A stretch of DNA of 64,000 bases from contig CAJTDL010000004.1 in the NCBI GenBank assembly GCA_910575035.1, positions 62,001 to 126,000 on the forward strand, written 5' to 3'. Below are positions 27,732 to 36,090 of this stretch, in pieces. Each line of letters begins with the position of its first letter. Position 1 is the first letter of the stretch. This stretch comes from Lachnospiraceae bacterium. GTDB lineage: Bacteria > Bacillota > Clostridia > Lachnospirales > Lachnospiraceae. A model generated the notes under the pieces. That model searched no databases. It saw nothing but the letters and a program-made list of their open reading frames with translations, and was not told where the DNA came from. The position numbers were made by a program, and so were the translations under genes.

Positions 27732-29243
27732 ATGAGGTACTCTATCACAAGAAAAATCACAGCTATTATGATTAGCATTGTAGCCGGCACAGTTTTACTG
27801 TGCTGGTTTATTAATACATCCCTTTTGGGAAGCTATTATATTGACCATAAGCAGAAAATGCTTTTGGACACCTTTAAGATGGTGGATGAGGAAAGCGAGA
27901 AGGGCAGGACAGACCGGAAGGATTTTAAGATCGCCTTGGAGAGGCAGTGCGCAAACAGCAATATTACCCTGATGATTATTGGGCCTGACAATACGATCAT
28001 ACAGTCTACGGTAGGGAATGATACCATGCTGCTGCTGCAGTTTATGCAGCTGGTGTTTCATATGGAGGGGCAGGAGGCAGAGGTATTGGAAAATACGGAG
28101 CGGTATACAGTGGAAAGGACAAAGGACAATCGCTTGGAATCGGAGTATCTGGTGCTTTGGGGGAATCTGCAGAATGGCAATCTAATCCTGATGCGGGCGG
28201 CGGTTGAGAGCATCCGGGAAAGCGCGGATATTGCCAACCGTTTTTTGGCGTATGTGGGGATTGTTGCAGTGGTAGTCTGTGCAGTCATTATCTATATGGT
28301 CACCAAAAAGATTACGAACCCCATTTTACAGCTGGCGGAAATTTCCAAGAGGATGACGAATTTGGATTTTGACGCAAAATACCAGAGCCGGGGGGAAAAT
28401 GAGATTGATTTGCTGGGGGAACATATGAACCAGATGTCAGAGACACTGGAGCGGACAATCTCAGAGCTGAAAAGCGCCAATAATGAGCTGAAGATTGATA
28501 TTGAAAAGAAGACGGAGATTGACGCCATGCGCAAGGAATTTATTTCCAACGTTTCCCATGAGCTAAAAACGCCCATTGCTTTGATCCAGGGCTATGCGGA
28601 GGGGCTGCAGGAATGTATCAATGATGATGAGGCCAGCCGGGGATTTTACTGTGAGGTGATCATGGATGAGGCGGATAAGATGAATAAACTTGTAAAAAAT
28701 TTGCTGACGCTGAACCAATTGGAATCTGGCAGCGGGCAGGTGGTGTTTGAACGGTTCGACCTGATGGCAGTGATAAAAGGCGTAGTGCAGTCTACGGCTA
28801 TTTTACGGGAGCAGAGCGGTATTACACTGCGCATGTACGGGAATATGGCAGAATATGTCTGGGCGGATGAGTTTAAGACAGAGCAGGTGCTGACAAATTA
28901 TATCAGCAATGCCATCCATTATGCCAGCGGGGAGAAGCGGATTGATGTGACTGTAGGGCAGAGAGGGGATGTGGTAAGGGTAGAGGTTTACAATACAGGA
29001 AGCCATATCCCTCAAGAGGATCTAGAGCATATTTGGGATAAATTTTATAAGGTGGATAAGGCAAGGACACGGGAATACGGGGGGAATGGGATTGGCCTGT
29101 CAATTGTAAAAGCTATTATGGATTCCTTCCATCGGGAATGCGGGGTAAGGAATGAGGGGGACGGCGTAACCTTTTGGTTTGAATTGGACCGCAAGAATTT
29201 GGATGATTTGCCAGAAAATGTAGTTGCCCTGGAGGATAATTGA
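27732..29243 (+). CDS. Membrane sensor histidine kinase
   Basis: This 503-residue kinase pairs with the regulator just upstream. It has a first membrane span (about 9-30), an extracytoplasmic sensor region (31-170), a second span (about 172-192), and a HAMP linker (192-245). The dimerisation domain carries phospho-acceptor H276 in SHELKTPI. The ATPase domain contains TNYISNAIHYA (N box), the degenerate G1 VYNTGSHIP, and GGNGIGLSIV (G2). The ATG at 27732 follows GGGGTGG and gives a proper N-in membrane start; an ATG 15 codons earlier is possible. The stimulus is unknown. Confidence 0.93.
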   Translation: MRYSITRKITAIMISIVAGTVLLCWFINTSLLGSYYIDHKQKMLLDTFKMVDEESEKGRTDRKDFKIALERQCANSNITLMIIGPDNTIIQSTVGNDTMLLLQFMQLVFHMEGQEAEVLENTERYTVERTKDNRLESEYLVLWGNLQNGNLILMRAAVESIRESADIANRFLAYVGIVAVVVCAVIIYMVTKKITNPILQLAEISKRMTNLDFDAKYQSRGENEIDLLGEHMNQMSETLERTISELKSANNELKIDIEKKTEIDAMRKEFISNVSHELKTPIALIQGYAEGLQECINDDEASRGFYCEVIMDEADKMNKLVKNLLTLNQLESGSGQVVFERFDLMAVIKGVVQSTAILREQSGITLRMYGNMAEYVWADEFKTEQVLTNYISNAIHYASGEKRIDVTVGQRGDVVRVEVYNTGSHIPQEDLEHIWDKFYKVDKARTREYGGNGIGLSIVKAIMDSFHRECGVRNEGDGVTFWFELDRKNLDDLPENVVALEDN

Positions 29244-29311
29244 TGGTAAAATAGAAATAGCGATTCAGAACAGGTGAAGAGGAATATGTAAGTGGAAAGG
29301 AAGTAAAGATT

Positions 29312-30097
29312 ATGAAGAAATTCATAAAAACAGGAGTGGCGCTGACGGCAGCGGCGATGCTTTTGTCTGGCTGTGGAGACGGGCTGTTGGTGATGAATGA
29401 GGCAGAGGAGGCAATTGTGGTAAGCTATTCAGCCGGGGCTTTGGCTAAGCGCAACGTTTACCAGCCAGAAGGCCTGACAGCAGTGTATGAAGGGGAAGAT
29501 GACGGGGAAGAAGATCCTGTGGATACCCCGACAGAACCAAAGGAGAGCCAGGAAGAGCCTGCAGATGGTATGGAGGAAGACCCTGTAGATACCATAGAGC
29601 CAGAGGATGGAATGGATACGGAAGATGCAGGCGCAGAAGGCGAAGCTTCTGGTGCAGGGGACGATGCATCAAAGGCGCCTGAAACCTCTGACCTGGCAGG
29701 GGCATTGGGGCTTTCTGGCATACAGATGTCTTATACGGATTATTCAGTCAATGGCAGTTACCAGCAGGGGGATTATTATTCCCTGGATGCGAATCCAGGA
29801 AATACCTTTGTGATCTTGAATTTCAATGTTACGAATAATACGGCAGAGGATATCCAGTGTGACATACTGTCAAAGCAGCCAATTTTTACTCTGGAAATAA
29901 ATGGGGGCACAGGCGTCCATAATGAAGTTACGGTATTGGCCAATGACCTGTCCACATACCATGAGGCCATTGGGGCAGGAAAGACAGAGGCGGCAATCCT
30001 CCTGTTTGAGGTTCCGGAGGATGTGGCTGGGAATATTTCTTCTTTGCAGCTGAGCGTGCAGGCAGATGGCGGGTCAAATCGCCTGGCAATAGAGTAG
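29312..30097 (+). CDS. Secreted lipoprotein with an acidic linker and DUF4352-like domain
   Basis: The 261-residue product has a lipoprotein signal peptide with lipobox LLSGC (Cys about 21). A long acidic linker rich in Glu, Asp, Pro and Gly (60-130) carries imperfect EEDPVDT repeats. The C-terminal beta-sandwich (about 140-258, NTFVILNFNVTNNTAED) is similar in shape to DUF4352/telokin-like domains. It lies 68 bp after the kinase, so it may be a regulated target or accessory of that system. The ligand is unknown. The downstream spacer leads to an independent cheV promoter. Confidence 0.75.
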   Translation: MKKFIKTGVALTAAAMLLSGCGDGLLVMNEAEEAIVVSYSAGALAKRNVYQPEGLTAVYEGEDDGEEDPVDTPTEPKESQEEPADGMEEDPVDTIEPEDGMDTEDAGAEGEASGAGDDASKAPETSDLAGALGLSGIQMSYTDYSVNGSYQQGDYYSLDANPGNTFVILNFNVTNNTAEDIQCDILSKQPIFTLEINGGTGVHNEVTVLANDLSTYHEAIGAGKTEAAILLFEVPEDVAGNISSLQLSVQADGGSNRLAIE

Positions 30098-30185
30098 TTT
30101 TGGAGTATGGTAGGAATTTGCTTTGGCACAAAGGGAGATATTTTTTTATAATTACAAAAAATTTATATATTTTTCTGAAATTCTA

Positions 30186-30194
30186 TGCTATAAT
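30186..30194 (+). promoter_or_regulatory. Extended -10 promoter of cheV
   Basis: TGCTATAAT is an exact extended -10 element about 70 bp before cheV, within a very AT-rich stretch. No good -35 box is present at 17 bp. Confidence 0.5.
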
Positions 30195-30263
30195 AAAGGC
30201 GATTGCGGGATGTTGATAGAGTTTTAAGACGGAAAAATATACCGGAGAGGAGAGAACACGATT

Positions 30264-31193
30264 ATGGATACAAATATTCTTTTAGAGAATGGTACAAATG
30301 AGCTGGAGGTATTGGAATTTACATTGGGCGGAAACCATTACGGTATCAATGTAGCAAAGATCCGGGAGATTTTGACTTATCAGCCGATTACGCCCATTCC
30401 TAATTCCCATCCCAGTGTGGAAGGTATATTTATGCCAAGGGATACGATGATTACCGTTATCAATTTGCGTAATTGCCTGGGATTTCCGGATAAAGAGGGC
30501 GATGGGCTGTTTATCATTACGAATTTTAACAAGCTGAACATTGCGTTCCATGTAGATGAGGTCTGCGGTATCCACAGATTTTCCTGGACGGAGATTATTA
30601 AGCCGGATTCTACCATTAATATAGAAGAAAATGGCGTTTCCACAGGCGTAGTAAAGCTAGAGGAGCGGCTGATTGTTATTTTGGATTTCGAGAAGATTGT
30701 TACAGATATTAGCCCAGAGACAGGGCTCCAGATGTCTGACCTGGATGACCTGGGTGACCGTGACAGAAGTGAGTCCCCAATTTTGATTGCAGAGGACTCC
30801 CCATTGCTGTCGAAGCTGATCACTGACTGCCTGAAGAAAGCCGGGTATGTGAAGCTGAATGTGAACAGCAACGGGCAGGAGGCATGGGATAAGCTGTTAG
30901 AGTACCGGAAAGAGGGCATTCTGGATGAAAAGGTACATATGGTGATTACGGATATTGAGATGCCGCTGATGGATGGGCATCGTTTGACGAAGCTGATTAA
31001 AGATGATGAAGTGCTGAACCATATCCCAGTCATTATTTTCTCATCCCTGGTGAATGATGAGATGAGGCGCAAAGGCGAGATGCTGGGGGCGGATGCCCAG
31101 CTGACGAAGCCGGAGATTGGGAAGCTGGTAGGGGCAATTGATAAGCTGATGGATCAGCGTAGGGAAGCGTTGCTGCAGAAATCCAATGTATAG
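30264..31193 (+). CDS. cheV: Chemotaxis coupling protein CheV
   Basis: CheV links receptors to CheA and tunes adaptation. The 309-residue protein has a CheW-like domain (about 12-150; EFTLGGNHYGINVAKIREI) and a receiver domain (172-300). The receiver carries acidic D178, phosphoacceptor D230 (VITDIEMPLMDG) and Lys in QLTKPEIG. No cheA, cheY or flagellar genes are in the window. It may serve motility genes elsewhere, or a non-motility array; the soluble MCP-tip protein at 55187 is the only other chemotaxis-like protein here. Confidence 0.93.
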   Translation: MDTNILLENGTNELEVLEFTLGGNHYGINVAKIREILTYQPITPIPNSHPSVEGIFMPRDTMITVINLRNCLGFPDKEGDGLFIITNFNKLNIAFHVDEVCGIHRFSWTEIIKPDSTINIEENGVSTGVVKLEERLIVILDFEKIVTDISPETGLQMSDLDDLGDRDRSESPILIAEDSPLLSKLITDCLKKAGYVKLNVNSNGQEAWDKLLEYRKEGILDEKVHMVITDIEMPLMDGHRLTKLIKDDEVLNHIPVIIFSSLVNDEMRRKGEMLGADAQLTKPEIGKLVGAIDKLMDQRREALLQKSNV

Positions 31194-31442
31194 TAGTGGC
31201 AAGATCGTGCAGAAGTTTGGCATAGGGCGTATTTGAAATAGGTTTTCCCAGGATGCCGTCTTAATGTGTGGCAGGTTTTATGGGTGATTTTTGAGCCGTA
31301 ACAGGCTGTGTGGATAAAATGACTTGTGAAACCAGGCACAGATTGGGCGGTGTGTTGGTGGGGATTGGGGTTCAAATGCGCCTTTTTTTACTGTATAGGA
31401 TTCATAATGGCTATTAATAAAATATATAAGGAGGAGAGAATA

Positions 31443-32156
31443 ATGGACAAGCTATCATTGGAAATGGAATTGAAAGGGAACTCTTATCCAGGGAGGGGGA
31501 TTGTGATTGGGAAGTCCCAGGATGGAAAATATGCAGTTACCGCTTATTTTATTATGGGGCGGAGTGAGAATAGCCGGAACCGTATTTTTGTAGAGGATGG
31601 TGAGGGAATCCGTACCCAGGCATTTGACCCGGCGAAAATGAGCGATCCCAGCCTTGTGATTTATGCGCCGGTACGGGTATTGGGGAATAAGACCATTGTG
31701 ACAAATGGGGATCAGACAGATACGGTTTATGAGCTGATGGACAAGCAGCAGACCTTTGAGCAGTCTTTGCGTACACGGGAATTTGAGCCGGATGCGCCCA
31801 ATTATACGCCGCGCATTTCTGGGATTATGCATGTGGAAAATGGCAGCTATAATTATGCCATGTCTATTTTAAAGAGCAACCATGGGGATCCAACAGCATG
31901 CAGCCGTTATACCTTTGCCTATGAGAATCCATTGAATGGGGAAGGGCGTTTTATCCATACTTATATGGGGGATGGGAATCCGCTGCCTAGTTTTGAAGGG
32001 GAGCCGAAACTGGTGGGGATTGACGGCCCTATTGATGCGTTTGCCGCAAAAGTGTGGGAGAGCTTAAATGAGGAGAATAAAGTGTCCCTGTTTGTGCGCT
32101 ATATTGAGATTGCTACCGGAAAATATGAGACGCGGATTCTAAATAAAAACCAGTAA
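31443..32156 (+). CDS. purO: IMP cyclohydrolase, PurO-type stand-alone enzyme
   Basis: This enzyme catalyses ring closure of FAICAR to IMP, the last step of purine synthesis. The 237-residue protein resembles the PurO-like IMP_cyclohyd family (GNSYPGRGIVIG, YFIMGRSENSRNR, and DGPIDAFAAKVWESLN near the C-terminus). It does not resemble the N-terminal domain of the usual fused PurH. GGAGGAG precedes the ATG at 31443; an upstream open extension from 31326 is rejected. The companion formyltransferase gene follows after 127 bp, so the pair replaces one bifunctional PurH. Confidence 0.88.
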   Translation: MDKLSLEMELKGNSYPGRGIVIGKSQDGKYAVTAYFIMGRSENSRNRIFVEDGEGIRTQAFDPAKMSDPSLVIYAPVRVLGNKTIVTNGDQTDTVYELMDKQQTFEQSLRTREFEPDAPNYTPRISGIMHVENGSYNYAMSILKSNHGDPTACSRYTFAYENPLNGEGRFIHTYMGDGNPLPSFEGEPKLVGIDGPIDAFAAKVWESLNEENKVSLFVRYIEIATGKYETRILNKNQ

Positions 32157-32283
32157 GGGGATCTTGGAATTACAGGGGGAAGATATGGCAAAGGGCTCGT
32201 TCAGAAATAAATATGGAATAAATAGATCTTGTGGGAAACAGATATGGTGAAGAAACCGTTAAGTAGATAGAATGGAGGAAAAT

Positions 32284-33462
32284 ATGCAGGAATTAGAGTT
32301 GAAATATGGATGTAACCCCAACCAGAAGCCATCAAAAATTTATATGGAGCAGGGTGAGCTCCCCATCAAGGTGCTGAATGGCAAGCCAGGCTATATTAAT
32401 TTTTTGGATGCGTTAAATGGGTGGCAGTTGGTGAAGGAACTGAAGGCAGCCACAGGGCTTCCTGCAGCCGCTTCTTTTAAGCATGTATCCCCGGCAGGGG
32501 CAGCAGTGGGGCTTCCTATGACAGAAGTGGAGAAGAAGATTTACTGGGTGGATGACATGGATATGGAATTTACCCCCCTTGCAAATGCCTACGCCAGGGC
32601 CAGAGGCGCAGACCGTATGTCTTCTTTTGGAGATTTTATTTCTTTGTCTGATATCTGTGATGCGGCGACTGCGAAGATTATTAAAAGGGAAGTGTCAGAC
32701 GGCGTGATCGCCCCAGGGTATGAGCCAGAGGCATTGGATATTTTAAAGGCAAAGAAAAAGGGCAATTATAATGTGGTGGAAATTGACCCTTCCTATGTAC
32801 CCAATCCTGTGGAGAAAAAAGAGGTATTTGGGATTACCTTTGAGCAGGGCAGGAATGAGCTGAAGATTGACAATGATTTCTTTGGAAATGTGGTAACAGA
32901 GAATAAGGAGATTCCGGAATCCGCCAAAATTGACTTGGCAATTGCGATGATTACCTTAAAATATACCCAGTCTAATTCTGTTTGTTATGCTAAGGGCGGG
33001 CAGGCCATTGGCATAGGCGCAGGGCAGCAGTCCAGGATCCACTGCACACGGCTGGCAGGGCAGAAGGCGGATAACTGGTATTTGCGCCAGGCTCCTAAGG
33101 TGCTGGGACTGCAGTTTGTGGAAGGGATTGGGCGGGCAGACCGTGATAATGCCATTGATTTGTATATTGGTGAGGATTATATGGATGTGCTGGCGGACGG
33201 AGCCTGGGAGAAAACCTTTCAGGTGAAGCCGGAGGTATTTACAAGGGAAGAGAAACGGGCATGGCTGGATCAGATGACAGGCGTAGCCCTTGGGTCGGAT
33301 GCATTTTTCCCATTTGGGGATAATATTGAGCGGGCGCACAAGAGCGGCGTGGCTTATGTGGCGGAGCCAGGCGGTTCCATCCGGGACGACCATGTGATCG
33401 CTACCTGCAATAAGTACCAGATGGCTATGTGCTTTACGGGGATTCGTTTGTTCCATCATTAG
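32284..33462 (+). CDS. AICAR formyltransferase, stand-alone (PurH C-domain type)
   Basis: This enzyme transfers a formyl group from 10-formyl-THF to AICAR. The 392-residue protein aligns with the transformylase half of Pur[11 protein letters not shown] at the start, [12 protein letters not shown] with the catalytic Lys-His, [23 protein letters not shown], and '[19 protein letters not shown]' near the end. The cyclohydrolase (MGS-like) half is absent. GGAGG at 32274-32278 sets the start at 32284 rather than 32272. A perfect terminator follows. Confidence 0.94.
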   Translation: MQELELKYGCNPNQKPSKIYMEQGELPIKVLNGKPGYINFLDALNGWQLVKELKAATGLPAAASFKHVSPAGAAVGLPMTEVEKKIYWVDDMDMEFTPLANAYARARGADRMSSFGDFISLSDICDAATAKIIKREVSDGVIAPGYEPEALDILKAKKKGNYNVVEIDPSYVPNPVEKKEVFGITFEQGRNELKIDNDFFGNVVTENKEIPESAKIDLAIAMITLKYTQSNSVCYAKGGQAIGIGAGQQSRIHCTRLAGQKADNWYLRQAPKVLGLQFVEGIGRADRDNAIDLYIGEDYMDVLADGAWEKTFQVKPEVFTREEKRAWLDQMTGVALGSDAFFPFGDNIERAHKSGVAYVAEPGGSIRDDHVIATCNKYQMAMCFTGIRLFHH

Positions 33463-33505
33463 GAAAATAGAGAGGCAGGGGGAAATAGGCTGCTTGGGGA
33501 AAGGC

Positions 33506-33545
33506 AAAGGGAAACGCTTTGAGGGGAAGCGTTTCCCTTTTATAG
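33506..33545 (+). terminator. Intrinsic terminator after the AICAR formyltransferase gene
   Basis: AAAGGGAAACGCTT and AAGCGTTTCCCTTT form a perfect 14-bp stem with a 7-nt loop and a short T-run. It clearly ends the purine pair. Confidence 0.9.
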
Positions 33546-33678
33546 TGTGATAAGGGGGGGGAAGGCTTGCAGTGGGATAGTTCATGGCAGGCTTTTTTAT
33601 AATTAATTGTGCAGGTGGAAAACTTTTTGCTGGGAATGTGCGTTATATAGGATAGGAAGGCGGAAAGGGGGGTGGGAT

Positions 33679-34290
33679 TTGGACGACAGGGACATGATTC
33701 GGGAGATTCAGAGGGGGAGAAAGGAATATTTGAATGTGATCGCAGAAAAGTATTATGATGATATTTATCGGTTTTGCTGTTATCAGACAGGCAGCAGGCA
33801 AGATGCTTATGACCTGGCGCAGGAGACGTTTCTGCGGTTTATCCGTATGGTGGGGAGGTACCGTTATCAGAACTTGAAGGGGTATTTGCTTACGATTGCC
33901 AGGAATGTGTGCGTGGATTATTTCAGGGATAACAAGAAAAGGAGGGAGTGGGAAATAAAAGAAGCGGAAATGGGATATGGGGGAATGGCATATGAGGGAA
34001 TAGGGCATGGAGGCGTGGGATATGGCGCAGGGAGAGATGGCAGGGAAATGAGGGGATGGGAGAAGGGGAATGGCAGAAGCAGGCAGGAGGAATTTTTGGT
34101 TACAGTAGAGCAGCTGGCGGCGTATCTTCCGCAGGCGCAGAGGGAAGCGGTGGTTCTTTATTATGGGTATGGGTTTAAGTATAGGGAAATTGCTAAGATG
34201 ACAGGCACAGGGGTTTCTACTGTTAAGTCCAGGGTGCGGCAGGGGACGGAGAAATTGAAGAAGGTCGCGCGAAGGGAGGACTTTTTCTGA
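33679..34290 (+). CDS. ECF-type RNA polymerase sigma factor with Gly-rich linker
   Basis: This protein of about 203 residues has sigma-70 region 2 (YYDDIYRFCCYQTGSRQDAYDLAQETFLRFI...NVCVDYFRDNKKRR) and region 4 (LPQAQREAVVLYYGYGFKYREIA with the STVKSRVRQG recognition helix). Between them is an unusual linker of about 40 residues rich in Gly, Tyr and Met with GYGGMAYEGIGHGG-like repeats. I chose TTG at 33679 because GGGGGGTGG lies just before it; ATG at 33694 is possible. The following membrane protein and ABC exporter are the likely regulon and perhaps supply the anti-sigma function. Confidence 0.88.
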   Translation: MDDRDMIREIQRGRKEYLNVIAEKYYDDIYRFCCYQTGSRQDAYDLAQETFLRFIRMVGRYRYQNLKGYLLTIARNVCVDYFRDNKKRREWEIKEAEMGYGGMAYEGIGHGGVGYGAGRDGREMRGWEKGNGRSRQEEFLVTVEQLAAYLPQAQREAVVLYYGYGFKYREIAKMTGTGVSTVKSRVRQGTEKLKKVARREDFF

Positions 34291-34387
34291 AGGGCAGTAA
34301 CTTCCGTAAAGGAATATTTAACCGCTGGAGTATATAGAAAGCATAGGAAGGTTAGAGGCGGACGGTTGGCAAATATTGGAGGGATAT

Positions 34388-35140
34388 ATGGGAAATCATC
34401 ACAAAATAAGATTGGAGCAAGTGGAAATAGAAGAAAAAGAGAGACAGAAACGTCTTTGTAGGATTGCAGAAGCGGCAGAAGGGATGGTAAGCGGGTATGC
34501 GCCTTCTTGGTATGGGGTTTTTCGGGGACAGCTGCGGTATATTTCGGGCTATTGCTTAGGGGGGCAGCTTCTGTGCATGGTTCTGTTAGTTTTGCTGTTT
34601 GCTTATTTCCAGAGGAAAGGGGCTGATATGAGGGTCTATTTGGGGGCGGCTTCCGTTGTGTCTTCTTTTGTAGGCGTTTTTTTGATGATGGAGCTGAACC
34701 GATGCAAATCCTTTGGGATGATGGAGCTGGAACAGAGCTGTTACCTGGGGCTGAAGCAAATCTGGTGCGTGAAGATGATTGTGTTTGGGTGTTTGGATAT
34801 TTTGCTGCTTACGGTTATGGTGGCGGGGATTGCAGGGAGAGCTTCTTTGGGGGTGCTTCAGGTCATGGTATATTTGCTGGCGCCCTTTGTGTTTTCAAAT
34901 GTGCTACAGCTTTTTGCCTTTACGCTGCTGCGAGGTCAGAGGAATGAATATTTGCAGATGGGGGCTGCAGTTTTGGCCAGCATGGCATGTGGGATCCCGT
35001 TGTTATTCCCAGAGATGTACAAAGGGGCTTATTTTGGTTTCTGGGTATTGGCTTTGGCAGCGGCTGTTGTGTGTTTGGTAAAGGAAATCCTGGTTATATG
35101 CCAAAAACTAGAGGAAGGGGATGGCATATGTTGGAATTGA
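34388..35140 (+). CDS. Polytopic membrane protein of sigma/ABC locus, candidate anti-sigma or transporter subunit
   Basis: No family is recognised with confidence. The 250-residue protein has a charged cytosolic N-terminus (about 1-50) followed by about six membrane spans. The order sigma factor, this gene, ABC ATPase, ABC permease recalls loci in which an integral membrane protein restrains the ECF factor. It could equally be a second permease subunit. TTGGAGG precedes the ATG at 34388. Its last eleven residues (KLEEGDGICWN) are encoded by the first unit of a 68-bp tandem duplication, and its stop overlaps the next start. Confidence 0.7.
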   Translation: MGNHHKIRLEQVEIEEKERQKRLCRIAEAAEGMVSGYAPSWYGVFRGQLRYISGYCLGGQLLCMVLLVLLFAYFQRKGADMRVYLGAASVVSSFVGVFLMMELNRCKSFGMMELEQSCYLGLKQIWCVKMIVFGCLDILLLTVMVAGIAGRASLGVLQVMVYLLAPFVFSNVLQLFAFTLLRGQRNEYLQMGAAVLASMACGIPLLFPEMYKGAYFGFWVLALAAAVVCLVKEILVICQKLEEGDGICWN

Positions 35141-35242
35141 AGTTAGACAGGGTGAGCAAGCGCTATAAGAAAAAATTAGAGGAAGGGGATGGCATATGTT
35201 GGAATTAAAACTAGACAGGGTGAGCAAGCATTATAAGAAAAA
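35107..35242 (+). repeat. 68-bp tandem duplication covering a gene junction
   Basis: The block running from TAGAGGAAGGGGATGGCA through the first 16 codons of the ABC ATPase gene is present twice, with ATGs at 35128 and 35196 (period 68 bp) and only a few differences. The period is not a multiple of three. The first copy therefore reads out of frame into the second and ends there. Confidence 0.9.
35128..35208 (+). CDS. 26-codon leader ORF created by the duplication
   Basis: The first duplicated ATG opens a 26-residue frame starting MLELKLDRVSKRYKKK, a copy of the ATPase N-terminus, and ending KLEEGDGICWN like the upstream membrane protein. It overlaps the upstream gene's stop and the true ATPase start, so ribosomes could pass from gene to gene through it. 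It may only be a translational relay with no protein function. Confidence 0.5.
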   Translation: MLELKLDRVSKRYKKKLEEGDGICWN

Positions 35243-36071
35243 GATTGCAGTGGATCGGTTGGAGTATACATTTCAAAACGGCATTTATGGCCTGCTGGGG
35301 GAAAATGGGGCAGGAAAGACCACATTGCTGCGTATGCTGGTAGGGGTGCTGAAGCCCACATCAGGGGAAATACTCTGCGATCAGCAGGAAATTGGGAAAC
35401 TGGGGGGCGAGTACCGAAGGAAACTGGGGTACCTGCCAAAGGAATTTGGCTATTATCCTAATTTTACAGTGCACCGCTATATGGAATATTTGGCGGAGTT
35501 AAAAGCTGTCCCGCCGGAAATGGCAGAGGACAGGATACAGAGGCTTATTTCCCAGATGGGCCTGGAACATGTGGCCAAGGACAAAATCAAGACGCTTTCT
35601 GGAGGGATGATACGCCGCCTTGGCATTGCCCAATCCCTATTGAATGACCCGGAAATCCTGGTTTTGGATGAGCCTACAGCCGGCTTAGATCCCAGGGAGC
35701 GCATTCGCTTCCAGAACATGATCACTGCTTTGGGGAGGAACCGCATGATTGTATTGTCCTCCCATATCGTATCTGATATTGAAGATATTGCGGATGAGAT
35801 ACTCCTGATGAAGGCAGGGAAAATCATAACCTCTGGAAATCTGGACAGCGTTTTAAAAACCGTAGAAGGAAAAGTATGGGAGGCCATAGAAACAGAAGAA
35901 GCTGCAGAAGCCTTCCAACAAAATTATCCTATCAGCAGCCTGAAAAATATGGAAGGGGGGAAGGTATGCCTGCGGATTATCTCGCCCCAAAAGCCCACAG
36001 AGCAGTCAAAAGAGGTTACGCCTAATTTGGAGGACCTGTATCTTTACCAAACGTTCCGCACCCATTTCTGA
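35196..36071 (+). CDS. ABC transporter ATP-binding protein
   Basis: This 291-residue ATPase has Walker A GENGAGKTT (about 37-45), Q-loop GYLPKEFGYYPNFT, signature LSGGMIRRLG, Walker B ILVLDEPTAGLD and switch SSHIVSDIE. A C-terminal extension of about 70 residues is typical of the NatA/BcrA-like exporter class. The ribosome binding site AGGAAGGGG is inside the duplicated block. The permease gene begins 19 bp later. Its role is probably export of, or resistance to, an antimicrobial or lipid; the substrate is unknown. Confidence 0.92.
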   Translation: MLELKLDRVSKHYKKKIAVDRLEYTFQNGIYGLLGENGAGKTTLLRMLVGVLKPTSGEILCDQQEIGKLGGEYRRKLGYLPKEFGYYPNFTVHRYMEYLAELKAVPPEMAEDRIQRLISQMGLEHVAKDKIKTLSGGMIRRLGIAQSLLNDPEILVLDEPTAGLDPRERIRFQNMITALGRNRMIVLSSHIVSDIEDIADEILLMKAGKIITSGNLDSVLKTVEGKVWEAIETEEAAEAFQQNYPISSLKNMEGGKVCLRIISPQKPTEQSKEVTPNLEDLYLYQTFRTHF

Positions 36072-36090
36072 GGAAAGAAAGGAGAACGCC

